This document shows positions 36,421 through 44,501 of a stretch of 64,000 bases of DNA, one piece after another. The stretch spans positions 1-64,000 of the forward strand of contig BBRT01000327.1 of NCBI GenBank assembly GCA_001417715.1, written 5' to 3'. Origin of the DNA: Candidatus Symbiothrix dinenymphae (lineage in GTDB: Bacteria; Bacteroidota; Bacteroidia; Bacteroidales; Azobacteroidaceae). The position numbers and the translations under genes were made by a program. The notes beneath the pieces are model-generated. The model had not been told where the DNA came from and did not search any database. It was given only the letters and a program-made list of their open reading frames with translations. How positions within the stretch are numbered: position 1 is the first letter of the stretch; each line of letters opens with the position of its first letter.

Positions 36421-36464
36421 TCGCTGAATTTTGATGCGGTTGCCCTAAAAAATATATTATCAAC

Positions 36465-37307
36465 ATGAGAAAATTATACACTATTGCGCTCGCTTTTATT
36501 TTAGTTCCGGTGGAATTGAACGCTCAATGGACTTTCCAAATCAAAGTTCCAAGACCTGTTTCCATTCTAACAGTTGTGGATTCCGGAAATGTCAAAATAA
36601 GATATGTTTTGAATAAACTAAAAGATGAATCCGGTAAGAGTGATGATATACATGTTCTGGAAATAGGAAAAAATACGTCAAAGTATTATAGTTGCAATGC
36701 TTTTGAAGAGGATTCTATGAGTATTAATTTAAAAAAACAACCAATTTTGGGAGGGAGCACAAAATTCACAAGGAATATTACTCAAGCCAATAAATATTTT
36801 TGGTCGGAATATTATAAAGACCATGCGCAAAATATGCTTACTGAATATGCCTATATGCCTGGGGCTATGCCTAACTATCAATATTCCGAAAAAATTCCTG
36901 TTCAAGATTGGACACTGCAAGACGATACTTTAACGGTGCATGGCTATCTGTGCCAAAAAGCAACTTGCTCGTTTCGTGGCAGAAATTATATAGCATGGTT
37001 CTGTACAGATATTCCAATCAATAATGGTCCATGGAAATTCGGAGGTTTGCCGGGGTTGATATTGAAAGTGTATGACGAACGCAACGATTACGATTTTGAA
37101 TGTATCAATATCGAAAATCACAAAACTAAATTTCTAATTACAAGTTATGATTATCGCGACTATGGGAAAATAAAAAGGGAAAAACTCTTAAAATTGTGGG
37201 AAGATATTTTTGACCATTATTGGCAACTTACTAATTCGCAAATAATTGCAACTTCAGGTAACGGAGAGTTTGAAAAATTGCCGTATAATCCGATAGAGTT
37301 AAAATAG
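36465..37307 (+). CDS. GLPGLI family exported protein (copy 2)
   Basis: A 280-residue paralogue of the 34808 gene. The signal peptide is MRKLYTIALAFILVPVELNA. The core YSEKIPVQDWTLQDDTLTV, RNYIAWFCTDIPINNGPW and FGGLPGLILKVYDE matches copy 1 nearly residue for residue. It is followed after 14 bp by the TonB-type barrel gene, which suggests co-transcription and a shared envelope role of unknown nature. Confidence 0.88.
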   Translation: MRKLYTIALAFILVPVELNAQWTFQIKVPRPVSILTVVDSGNVKIRYVLNKLKDESGKSDDIHVLEIGKNTSKYYSCNAFEEDSMSINLKKQPILGGSTKFTRNITQANKYFWSEYYKDHAQNMLTEYAYMPGAMPNYQYSEKIPVQDWTLQDDTLTVHGYLCQKATCSFRGRNYIAWFCTDIPINNGPWKFGGLPGLILKVYDERNDYDFECINIENHKTKFLITSYDYRDYGKIKREKLLKLWEDIFDHYWQLTNSQIIATSGNGEFEKLPYNPIELK

Positions 37308-37321
37308 AAAGGCATATTATT

Positions 37322-39970
37322 ATGAAACAAATACGATTTTTAACTGTTGTTTTTATCCTCTTTCCTTTTTTCGCATCGGCGCAGACTGTTGTTAATGGTT
37401 CTGTGAAAAACAAAAAAGGCGAGCCGCTCTCTGTGAACGTGATGGTGCAGGCAAAGGGCAGTTTCGCTATTGCCGGATTTACAACTATTGATGCACAGGG
37501 CAATTATTCTTTAATCTACAAGGGCACAGCCGACAGTATCACGCTGACTGCCTCCGGAGTGAATATCGGCAAACACAGCCAAACGGTTGCCAACAGGAGC
37601 CAGCGAGTGGATTTTGTGATTGACGAAAAAGCCTTGGAATTGAAAGAAGTGGTGGTAATCCCAATCAAAATAAAACAAACGGGCGACACGATAAACTATT
37701 CGGTCAATGCCTACACCGACCAAAACGACCGTGTTATCGGCGATGTATTGAAAAAACTATCCGGCATTGATGTCAAGCCAAGCGGGGGCATATCCTACAA
37801 TGGCAGAGATATTAACAAATTTTATGTGGAAGATATGGATTTGTTGCAGGGACGTTATGGCATCGCCATCAAAAATATAGCGGCAAAAGATGTTGCCACC
37901 GTGCAGGTGCTGGAAAATCATCAGCCCATCAAAGCGTTGCGCAATAAACTTCCCTCTGCTGATGCTGCAATCAACCTCAAACTGAAAGAAAGCGCGAAGG
38001 GAACGCTGGCGATTACCGGACTTGCGGGTGCCGGTTATGAACCCTTGATGTGGAACGCCGAACTGGTGTCGATGTATTTTGCCAAAAAGAAGCAAAACAT
38101 GAGCACTTACAAAAGTAATAATTCCGGCGATGATGTTGCTTCGGAATTTAGAACCCACTACGATTATGAGCGGGTGTATGTAGATGGCGGCAGTCCGCTG
38201 TATATCCAATCGCCGAGCACACCGCCCGTTGCACAAAAACGCTACCTTTACAACAATTCCCATGCCGTTACTACCAACCACCTGATTAAGTTCAACGAAG
38301 ATTTGGAACTCACCACCAGTGCTATTTATTACAACGACCGTATCGAACGAGAGGGCTATTCGCGCAACGAGCAGTATCTTCCGGGCGACAGCACACTTGC
38401 CATAGAAGAGCGGATAAACTCCAAAAGCAAAATACACAATGCCGAAATTGCCTTGCGCCTCAATACTAATGCCAAGGATTATTATCTCAACAATGCTTTC
38501 AACTTGACCGGAAGTTGGAATGACGACAGCGGACTGGGAATCACCCGCAGCAATGCCGGTGATTTGAATGAGACAATTTCGCAACACCTCGACAAACCCG
38601 CTTTCTCAATCGACAATACTCTTTCAGTGATTAAAAATATCAAAAACAATTCATTCAAAATCTATTTTTCAACGGGCTATTGGCATCGTCCGCATACCTT
38701 AACCGTAGCTCCGGCAAACTACCTGGGTGATGGCAATTTTGCCGCACTTGCGCAAGATGTGTTATCACGGGATTTTGCGTCGGTTTTGCGACTTTCTTAC
38801 GGCTTGAAACGGGGCTATTTCAATTTGGAGTATGACGTTTGGGGACGTGCAGACCTCCGAAATATGAATACGGAATTGCATGGCGAGGACGTGAATGGCA
38901 ATTTGATTGCTGCACACGATTCGCTGAAAAACAACCTTTGGTATAACAACTATCAGGCAGGCATCACCCAAAGTTATAGTTACAACAATGGACGGTTCAA
39001 AGCAAGTATAGGACTGCCCTTGACCTGTTATATACTAACAATAGACGACCGCATTCCCAAGACATTCACAAAATATAACAAGTGGATTATCAATCCCTCC
39101 ATTTCAGCAAGTTATGATTTTAATTCAGAAATAATTGTTTCTACGGGAGCAAATTTTGGGCGTTCGTTTGGCGACATGAATTCTGCCTACTCCGGTTTCA
39201 TTATGCACGGCTACCGCAGTTTGCTGCGCAATACCGTCGACAGGCTATTTGAATCCCGTTCAGGAGGAGCCGAGGCATCTGTCAGATACAGAAATGTGTT
39301 CGAGGCGCTGTTTCTCAATGTCGGAGTAACCTATAATCGTTCTTGGAAAAATTTGCTCTATGGGTTTGACTATCAAGGAATAATGAATGTGAAAACAACC
39401 ATCGACCAACCAACGGAATCAGAGAATTATGGTGTGAGTTTCAATGCGAGTAAGGGATTGGGGTTTTGGTCGGCAACCGTGCGCGCTTCCGGCGGCTATA
39501 ATGAGGGTAGAGGCGAGTTGCTGATTCAAGATGAAATCCTTAATTACCGTTCACAAGGCTATAATGCGGGTGCCGGCGCGAGTTTTAATCCGGTTTCTTT
39601 TTTAGGGTTCAGTTATTCGTTTGCGTGGAACCGGAGCAAAAGTTATACTGTTGAACGCCCCGAACGCTTCCCGCCGATAAAGGGAACATCGCAGAACGCT
39701 CAAATCAACATTTTCCCATTTAAAGCACTGACAATCAATCTCAATGCCGAACATCAGTATAACAGTGCCGCAAGCACCCGCTATACCACATTTGCCGATG
39801 CCGGAATCAAATATAAGCAAAAAACACTGGATTTGGAATTGGCGTTCAACAACCTGTTCAACGCCAAACAGTATATTTCGGCATCATACAGCGATATAAG
39901 CACTTATTATTACAGTTATAATTTACGTCCGGCAAGCGTGCTGTTGAAAGTGCGGTTTAAACTTAAATAA
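37322..39970 (+). CDS. TonB-dependent receptor-like outer membrane barrel
   Basis: An 882-residue outer membrane protein with signal peptide MKQIRFLTVVFILFPFFASA. A carboxypeptidase-regulatory-like domain (VVNGSVKNKKGEPLSVNVMV) spans residues about 24-110 and a plug-like region (VIGDVLKKLSGIDVKPSGGISYNGRDI) about 135-230. The rest is beta-rich with alternating aromatic residues and ends RPASVLLKVRFKLK. The ligand is unknown. Proteins of this type regularly sit next to GLPGLI genes. Confidence 0.85.
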   Translation: MKQIRFLTVVFILFPFFASAQTVVNGSVKNKKGEPLSVNVMVQAKGSFAIAGFTTIDAQGNYSLIYKGTADSITLTASGVNIGKHSQTVANRSQRVDFVIDEKALELKEVVVIPIKIKQTGDTINYSVNAYTDQNDRVIGDVLKKLSGIDVKPSGGISYNGRDINKFYVEDMDLLQGRYGIAIKNIAAKDVATVQVLENHQPIKALRNKLPSADAAINLKLKESAKGTLAITGLAGAGYEPLMWNAELVSMYFAKKKQNMSTYKSNNSGDDVASEFRTHYDYERVYVDGGSPLYIQSPSTPPVAQKRYLYNNSHAVTTNHLIKFNEDLELTTSAIYYNDRIEREGYSRNEQYLPGDSTLAIEERINSKSKIHNAEIALRLNTNAKDYYLNNAFNLTGSWNDDSGLGITRSNAGDLNETISQHLDKPAFSIDNTLSVIKNIKNNSFKIYFSTGYWHRPHTLTVAPANYLGDGNFAALAQDVLSRDFASVLRLSYGLKRGYFNLEYDVWGRADLRNMNTELHGEDVNGNLIAAHDSLKNNLWYNNYQAGITQSYSYNNGRFKASIGLPLTCYILTIDDRIPKTFTKYNKWIINPSISASYDFNSEIIVSTGANFGRSFGDMNSAYSGFIMHGYRSLLRNTVDRLFESRSGGAEASVRYRNVFEALFLNVGVTYNRSWKNLLYGFDYQGIMNVKTTIDQPTESENYGVSFNASKGLGFWSATVRASGGYNEGRGELLIQDEILNYRSQGYNAGAGASFNPVSFLGFSYSFAWNRSKSYTVERPERFPPIKGTSQNAQINIFPFKALTINLNAEHQYNSAASTRYTTFADAGIKYKQKTLDLELAFNNLFNAKQYISASYSDISTYYYSYNLRPASVLLKVRFKLK

Positions 39971-39996
39971 AAAAAATGAAACAAGATATGGAAACA

Positions 39997-40005
39997 AATG
40001 ATTAT
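39997..40005. repeat. Left target-site duplication of the 338-bp element
   Basis: AATGATTAT at 39997-40005 is exactly repeated at 40344-40352 on the other side of the element. Confidence 0.8.
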
Positions 40006-40343
40006 CAGGGCAACCGCACCAAATTTATGATGATAAGAAAGACCGTAAGGTCTTCAATCTACCCCGTATGGGGTACAATTTCGATAACCCCGTACAAGCG
40101 ATAGCGCAGTGCGGGGTAGATGGCACCACCTCCTCCCAGCAACCCCGTAGTGGGTTGAACTCTTTGTGGATATGTCATTTAATGAAAAGAGGTTTTGGCA
40201 AGACGAATAAATTCAACCCACTACGGGGTTGCAGAGAAAAGGAGATGCCTTACCCCGCACTGCGCTTCGCTTGTACGGGGTTATCGAAATTGTACCCCAT
40301 ACGGGGTAACTGGTCACCGTAAAATTTTGATGCGGTTGCCCTG
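40006..40343. mobile_element. 338-bp non-coding element with the same terminal repeats
   Basis: The ends are CAGGGCAACCGCACCAAATT and AATTTTGATGCGGTTGCCCT (plus G), flanked by the perfect 9-bp repeat AATGATTAT. It holds no gene. Inside are two inverted copies of a TACCCCGTATGGGGTA / ATTTCGATAACCCCGTAC module (about 40060-40120 and 40250-40308) around AACCCCGTAGTGGGTTGAA hairpin arms. It fills most of the gap between the barrel gene and the thioredoxin-like gene. Confidence 0.85.
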
Positions 40344-40385
40344 AATGATTATTGGTTTTCTTGGAAATTACAAAAATAGTCGCTA

Positions 40386-40393
40386 ACTTTGCA
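40386..40393 (+). promoter_or_regulatory. Promoter box of the thioredoxin-like gene
   Basis: TAACTTTG, 17 bp before ATG 40411. It sits within the segment duplicated from, or to, 34576-34640. Confidence 0.6.
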
Positions 40394-40410
40394 GCGTAAG
40401 TTTTTAGAAG

Positions 40411-41592
40411 ATGAAAAAGACATTGAAAAAAACAATATTATTCATCTGCGCTGTATTAGCGTTCAGTGCTTGCCAAAAGCAAGCAGAAACACAAGAGACA
40501 AGCAATTACAAATTGGTTGTTACGTTGGAGAATGCTCCATTTGATTCTTTAACTCTTCGCGCTGCTGCGGAGGGGAAGTTTATCAACTTCACAGTCAAAG
40601 GTGAGAAAAGAGATAAATTTACTTGGAAATTCACTATTCCTGATAGCATTGTGGATATTGCGTCCGGTTTTAATTTGACCGTTGCCAGATATGATACTGT
40701 TAGCAAGTCTGCCAGAATGGTGTTCTTTACAGAAAATAACATCTCTTTGGGACATCTGGGTGTAGAGGATAGAGAAAATTATATCCATGCTCAATATTTA
40801 GGGCAGACCGTATTTCCTAACGAATACATCTTTGATATAAATTTTGTTACATTAGGAACCCTGATAAAAGAAAATTTTAGATTGATACTTCAAGATGACT
40901 GTTCAGACATTACAGTGCGGGTTCAGTCTCCATACTTTAGTGGCTTTGTACGTCCCAATTTTACTGTTGACCTTGAAAAAGAGTTTTATGATGAATGTTT
41001 GTCCCAATATGTGGAACGGGCAAAAAAATATCCCGATTCAAGGTATTTTATAATCAGTTTATCAGAGACCGTGAATTTTTATAAGTCGAATGCAGACATA
41101 AGAAAAATTTATGATTGCTTGTCAGACAAGCACAAGAACACCAAGTGGGGGCGAAATATTGAATACTATCTCTTTGAAAAATTTGAAAACACGTCATTGC
41201 CAACTTTATACTGGACGGCAACAGAAAAAGTCGTGCAAGATAGTTCAAAATACAATTTGCTGATTTTCACGGCATCTTGGTGCGGACCTTGTAATGAAGA
41301 AATCCCTATCCTTAAAGAAATTTATCATGATTTGAACGAAAAAATGATTATGACCTATATTTCTATTGATGAAGAAGAAACAGTATTTGCTTTTCAAAAA
41401 CTGATGCGAAAAAAAGAGATACCCTGGCGTGCGTTATTAGCAGTTGAGGATATTCGCAAAATTAGAGATATGTATATGGTCGCAGCGATTCCTCAAGGAG
41501 TGTTGGTTTACCCCGGCGGCGAAAAGATGGAAGTGATTGAGGTTAGGGATGATGCAGAGAGGAAAAGGTTGTATTCGTTGTGTGGAAAATGA
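40411..41592 (+). CDS. Thioredoxin-like (TlpA-type) lipoprotein
   Basis: A 393-residue lipoprotein (FSAC, Cys21). The N-terminal half (YKLVVTLENAPFDSLTLRAAA) is DUF4369-like. The C-terminal third is a thioredoxin fold with active site FTASWCGPCNEEIPILKEIY near residue 290 and a cis-proline at VAAIPQGVL. It is expected to face the periplasm and handle thiol-disulfide exchange for envelope proteins, but the substrate is unknown. It is followed by a second thioredoxin-like gene. Confidence 0.85.
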   Translation: MKKTLKKTILFICAVLAFSACQKQAETQETSNYKLVVTLENAPFDSLTLRAAAEGKFINFTVKGEKRDKFTWKFTIPDSIVDIASGFNLTVARYDTVSKSARMVFFTENNISLGHLGVEDRENYIHAQYLGQTVFPNEYIFDINFVTLGTLIKENFRLILQDDCSDITVRVQSPYFSGFVRPNFTVDLEKEFYDECLSQYVERAKKYPDSRYFIISLSETVNFYKSNADIRKIYDCLSDKHKNTKWGRNIEYYLFEKFENTSLPTLYWTATEKVVQDSSKYNLLIFTASWCGPCNEEIPILKEIYHDLNEKMIMTYISIDEEETVFAFQKLMRKKEIPWRALLAVEDIRKIRDMYMVAAIPQGVLVYPGGEKMEVIEVRDDAERKRLYSLCGK

Positions 41593-41635
41593 TTGAAAAA
41601 TTGTTGTAGGACAAATAAAATAAAGTAGTGTATGA
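41587..41635 (+). repeat. Duplicated gene-end segment, copy 1
   Basis: About 49 bp matching 43110-43158, which is the end of the second thioredoxin-like gene plus its 3' flank. Here the coded tail MIEKLL is interrupted by TAG and then DK-stop. It marks a past duplication of the gene end. Confidence 0.7.
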
Positions 41636-41701
41636 AAACATTAAAAAAAATGTACAGTTAGTATTAGAAATGATTTTTTCACAAATAACAATAATAACGT
41701 T

Positions 41702-43141
41702 ATGAATAAACTTTGCAAACACTTGCTCGTTTTTAGTTATGCTGTCTTAGCATTATCTTGTTATCGGGAAACTGCTTCTACAGGGCAGGCAACGCTTTCC
41801 GGTAAAATTGTCGGCTCTGTTCCGTCCGGACAGACATCTGTTATGGTAGCTTTTCCAATTCCTGTTTTTAATGAAACGGTAGAATATGAAACCCTATTAA
41901 AGGAAGATGGAAGTTTTTCTATTTCGGTTCCAGTATTTTTCCCAACTTATGCACAGATGGTTGTTGGTAGCAAGGAATATGCGGGAACCCTATTGCTATC
42001 GCCCGATAAAGACACCAAAATTGAAGTGTCTTTTAATGAATCTGCGGAAATCCAAGTCAAGATTATTGAAGGCAACGGATTAACGCCCGACGAGATGGCT
42101 AAATTGAATGAGGTGTTCATGAATGGCTACCAATCTTACTTAAAAACATGTGCGGATGTTGAAGCCAATCTTCAGTCTGATACACTTCCTGAAGATTATC
42201 GGGAATCTATTTTAAAACTGAGAGAAACCTATTTATCCAATATCGAAGGGATGGACAATCTACCGAAAAATTTGAGAACATTGGTATATAATTCGTTGCC
42301 AAGTGGTGGAAGTTTATTGTTTGATTATGGCGATAGAAAGCCCAATTTATCATATTTTTCTTTTCTTCGACTTCTTGATTTGAATAACCCTCCTCTTAAT
42401 TCTCATATCGTTTATCCCACTATCTCAAAATCTATACTGTCCAATAAAGTTTTGAATATTCCCCGATTAGAAGATAAATCAGTTGAGGATTGGTTAAACG
42501 AGGTTAAGCCCATTATGTCCGATTTGCTTGGATTCGATATCGGCTTGTTTTACGATGTGTTAACGTTTCATGCTTTTTTAAAACAGTTAGACGATGCTGC
42601 AACGCCATTATCAGACAAACAGAAAAGTAATATTCAAGCATATTTCAAGAATCCTACATTTGTTGAATACCTATTTGCAGCAAGTGAAAAAGTGAAAAAT
42701 CAATTTCTTTCATTGTCAAAAATAATCAATACAACGCCTCAAGTGGCTAAAGAAAAGTTGATGGATGCGATTATTTCAAAATATAAAGGCAAAGTGGTTT
42801 TAGTTGATTTTTGGGCAACATGGTGTCAGCCTTGCATTATGGCGATGCGTGAAATAGAACCGATTAAACAAGATATGAGAGATAAGAACATCGCTTTTGT
42901 CTATATTGCCGACCCTTCTTCTCCCATTGATGAGTTTGAAAAACGTGTCAAAAAAATCAGCGGAGAACATTATTTTCTGACAGAAGAAGAATCAAAATAT
43001 TTGTTTAAAAGCATTGATTCAAATAGCATTCCAACTTATCTTTTATACGATGCTAATGGTGTATTGAAAAATAAATCTATCGGATTTTCAGGAGTCGAGG
43101 CGATGCGAAAAATGATTGAAGAATTGTTGCCGGACAAATAA
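41702..43141 (+). CDS. Thioredoxin-like (TlpA-type) lipoprotein, second
   Basis: A 479-residue lipoprotein (LSC, Cys20). The N-terminal region is beta-rich (GKIVGSVPSGQTSVMVAFPI) and the middle helical. The C-terminal thioredoxin domain has active site LVDFWATWCQPCIMAMREIEPI near residue 375 and cis-proline SNSIPTYLLYDANG. It is related to, but not a close copy of, the 40411 protein. Its last 30 bp and 3' flank also occur at 41587. Envelope redox function is inferred. Confidence 0.85.
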   Translation: MNKLCKHLLVFSYAVLALSCYRETASTGQATLSGKIVGSVPSGQTSVMVAFPIPVFNETVEYETLLKEDGSFSISVPVFFPTYAQMVVGSKEYAGTLLLSPDKDTKIEVSFNESAEIQVKIIEGNGLTPDEMAKLNEVFMNGYQSYLKTCADVEANLQSDTLPEDYRESILKLRETYLSNIEGMDNLPKNLRTLVYNSLPSGGSLLFDYGDRKPNLSYFSFLRLLDLNNPPLNSHIVYPTISKSILSNKVLNIPRLEDKSVEDWLNEVKPIMSDLLGFDIGLFYDVLTFHAFLKQLDDAATPLSDKQKSNIQAYFKNPTFVEYLFAASEKVKNQFLSLSKIINTTPQVAKEKLMDAIISKYKGKVVLVDFWATWCQPCIMAMREIEPIKQDMRDKNIAFVYIADPSSPIDEFEKRVKKISGEHYFLTEEESKYLFKSIDSNSIPTYLLYDANGVLKNKSIGFSGVEAMRKMIEELLPDK

Positions 43142-43158
43142 AATAAAGTAGTGTATGA
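43110..43158 (+). repeat. Duplicated gene-end segment, copy 2
   Basis: The end of the thioredoxin-like gene plus AATAAAGTAGTGTATGA. It matches 41587-41635 with three or four mismatches. Confidence 0.7.
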
Positions 43159-43419
43159 TAACTTATAACAAAGAAACCCCCATACTTCTTCTTGCCTAAT
43201 GATGGTATTGAAAATATCACATCGCTTTTTAATGAAATCCAACCTCTTGAAGTCCGACGCTTATATTTGGCTTGTGATTATTCGGCATTGAATGATGATG
43301 CGAAAAAGCAGATAAAGGCAATAATAGCAGACGTAAACTGGGATTGTCAAGTTAATACAATGTATAATAAAACCAATTTAGGATATGATAAAACCATGCT
43401 AAAAGCCGTTAAACCCTAA
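43155..43419 (+). pseudogene. Glycosyltransferase family 2-like fragment, frameshifted and truncated
   Basis: ATG 43155 reads MITYNKETPILLLA and then meets a stop. One frame over, the protein continues NDGIENITSLFNEI, RRLYLACDYSALNDDAKKQI and NWDCQVNTMYNKTNLGYDK. This is the N-terminal pattern of small GT2-like transferases (TPILLLxYNRP ... NLGCG). The frame stops where a MITE-like element begins at 43412. Only about 85 residues remain, without the catalytic DxD region. Confidence 0.6.
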
Positions 43420-43579
43420 CTCCGCCGGAATTAGGTGGCTATTTCCCTTAATTCCTTTAATATAAGTGCTTTAGTGTAAAATCATAGCCCACCTATTTAG
43501 GTGGCCTATAAAAATCACTAAAATGTTGCTTATCAATGAATAAAACAATTGACTACCTAAATTAAGCGGAGTTAGGGTA
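43412..43579. mobile_element. 168-bp MITE-like element in the glycosyltransferase remnant
   Basis: The terminal inverted repeats are ACCCTAACTCCGC-cggAATTAGGT at the left and ACCCTAACTCCGC-ttaATTTAGGT at the right. The interior is AT-rich and non-coding. A possible TA target duplication lies at 43410-43411 and 43580-43581. The interval 43580-43821 shows no gene, only one of the 51-bp repeats. Confidence 0.65.
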
Positions 43580-43720
43580 TAAATGCGGTAATGAGGTTAG
43601 TGTGTAGGAGGCATTCTGTGCTTGCTACTAAGGTTGTTTTGTTGAGAAAATTAGGTGAAAATGAGGTTTAAGAGCCATCTTGCGGCAAGTTTTCATTTAC
43701 CCACATCAAACATTATGAGC

Positions 43721-43771
43721 TTTTTTTATCTTGGTCATCTTGAAAATTTTATTAAAATCAAGGTTCAGACA
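43721..43771 (+). repeat. 51-bp direct repeat, copy 1, flanking VapBC
   Basis: TTTTTTTATCTTGGTCATCT ... AAATCAAGGTTCAGACA. It matches 44450-44500 at 50 of 51 positions. Confidence 0.85.
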
Positions 43772-43821
43772 AAAAAAATGAGCAACGTATCCTCCCTTTT
43801 TCAAAATGAAATGTTTTGTAT

Positions 43822-44199
43822 TTACCAATCATACGGGTTTGCCAATTTTAGCCCATTGATTCTTCTAAAATCGGGAATGTTGTGGGTTAGCAATACCAGC
43901 CCATTTTCTAATGCTGTTGCGGCAATAATAGCATCCGGCAGTTTTATTTTATACAATCTACGAATTTCTATCGTTTTAAAGATAACAAACTTGTTGATAT
44001 CCAAAATAGTAGCCGCATCAACAAAGGATTCAATTTGTGGGGGCACAATCGAAAAGCCTAATAACTCAATTTGGGTAATAGCAGAGATAATTGGGTCGTC
44101 ATCAAGAATTTCCGCAACCCGATGAGCACTGATAGGAGTAAGCCTTTGTTGGGAAAAATCAATAATAACGTTGGTATCAATCAGATATTTCTGTTCCAT
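43822..44199 (-). CDS. PIN domain toxin (VapC-like)
   Basis: A 125-residue PIN-domain protein, a probable metal-dependent RNase toxin. The conserved acidic residues are at Asp8 (LIDTNVIIDF), Glu44 or so (AITQIELLGF), Asp88 or so (KLPDAIIAATA) and Asp106 or so (THNIPDFRRI). Its start overlaps the end of the upstream antitoxin gene by 19 bp, as in type II toxin-antitoxin operons. Confidence 0.92.
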   Translation of the reverse strand: MEQKYLIDTNVIIDFSQQRLTPISAHRVAEILDDDPIISAITQIELLGFSIVPPQIESFVDAATILDINKFVIFKTIEIRRLYKIKLPDAIIAATALENGLVLLTHNIPDFRRINGLKLANPYDW

Positions 44200-44399
44200 T
44201 CGCCTCGCATTTGTTCCAATTCACGGTACATGATTTCCGCTTGCGCCGAAGTGATAGAGCCTGCCAATTGTTCCGATATTTTGGTGCGTGGTGTTGCTTT
44301 TTTGTTGCTGTGAACAATAACCAACAAATTCATATCTTCCAAATTTTTCAGCAGATTAATCGTTTGCTTATCTTTAAGCCCAACTGTTAATGTGTCCAT
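44181..44399 (-). CDS. VapB-like antitoxin
   Basis: A 72-residue protein, MDTLTVGLKDKQTINLLKNL to the end. Its size, charge and position upstream of and overlapping the PIN gene identify it as the antitoxin. The N-terminal strand-helix (TLTVGLKDKQTINLLKNLED) suggests a ribbon-helix-helix-like or DUF2281-type fold, not certain. ATG 44399 is used because the longer frame begins inside the TACCTTTG box. Confidence 0.75.
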   Translation of the reverse strand: MDTLTVGLKDKQTINLLKNLEDMNLLVIVHSNKKATPRTKISEQLAGSITSAQAEIMYRELEQMRGEWNRNI

Positions 44400-44417
44400 A
44401 ATTGTTATTTTTTGCCG

Positions 44418-44425
44418 CAAAGGTA
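44418..44425 (-). promoter_or_regulatory. Promoter box of the VapBC-like pair
   Basis: TACCTTTG on the minus strand, 18 bp before ATG 44399. Confidence 0.6.
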
Positions 44426-44449
44426 CGCTTTTTGTTCCAAATACACAAT

Positions 44450-44500
44450 TTTTTTTATCTTGGTCATCTTGAAAATTTTGTTAAAATCAAGGTTCAGACA
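44450..44500 (+). repeat. 51-bp direct repeat, copy 2, flanking VapBC
   Basis: Same orientation as the copy at 43721-43771, with a single mismatch. It ends one base before the metA stop codon (44502). Confidence 0.85.
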
Positions 44501-44501
44501 A

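Larger units (their letters stand above)
35661..36447. mobile_element. 787-bp cassette with terminal inverted repeats carrying HEPN/MNT
   Basis: The left end CAGGGCAACCGCATCAAAAT (continuing TCA) is matched in reverse by AATTTTGATGCGGTTGCCCT at the right end, 22 of 23 bp, with only the terminal base changed. It holds two genes and no transposase. The inverted repeats are the same as those of the 338-bp element at 40006. It is inserted between two GLPGLI paralogues, immediately after the first stop codon. Confidence 0.8.

Noticed and set aside
35661-36447. A transposase gene inside the HEPN/MNT cassette
   Set aside because: Both ORFs are accounted for by HEPN and MNT, and no space remains for a transposase.
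43580-43700. Continuation of the glycosyltransferase gene beyond the MITE-like element
   Set aside because: No frame downstream gave recognisable transferase sequence, and several stops appear within 60 bp.
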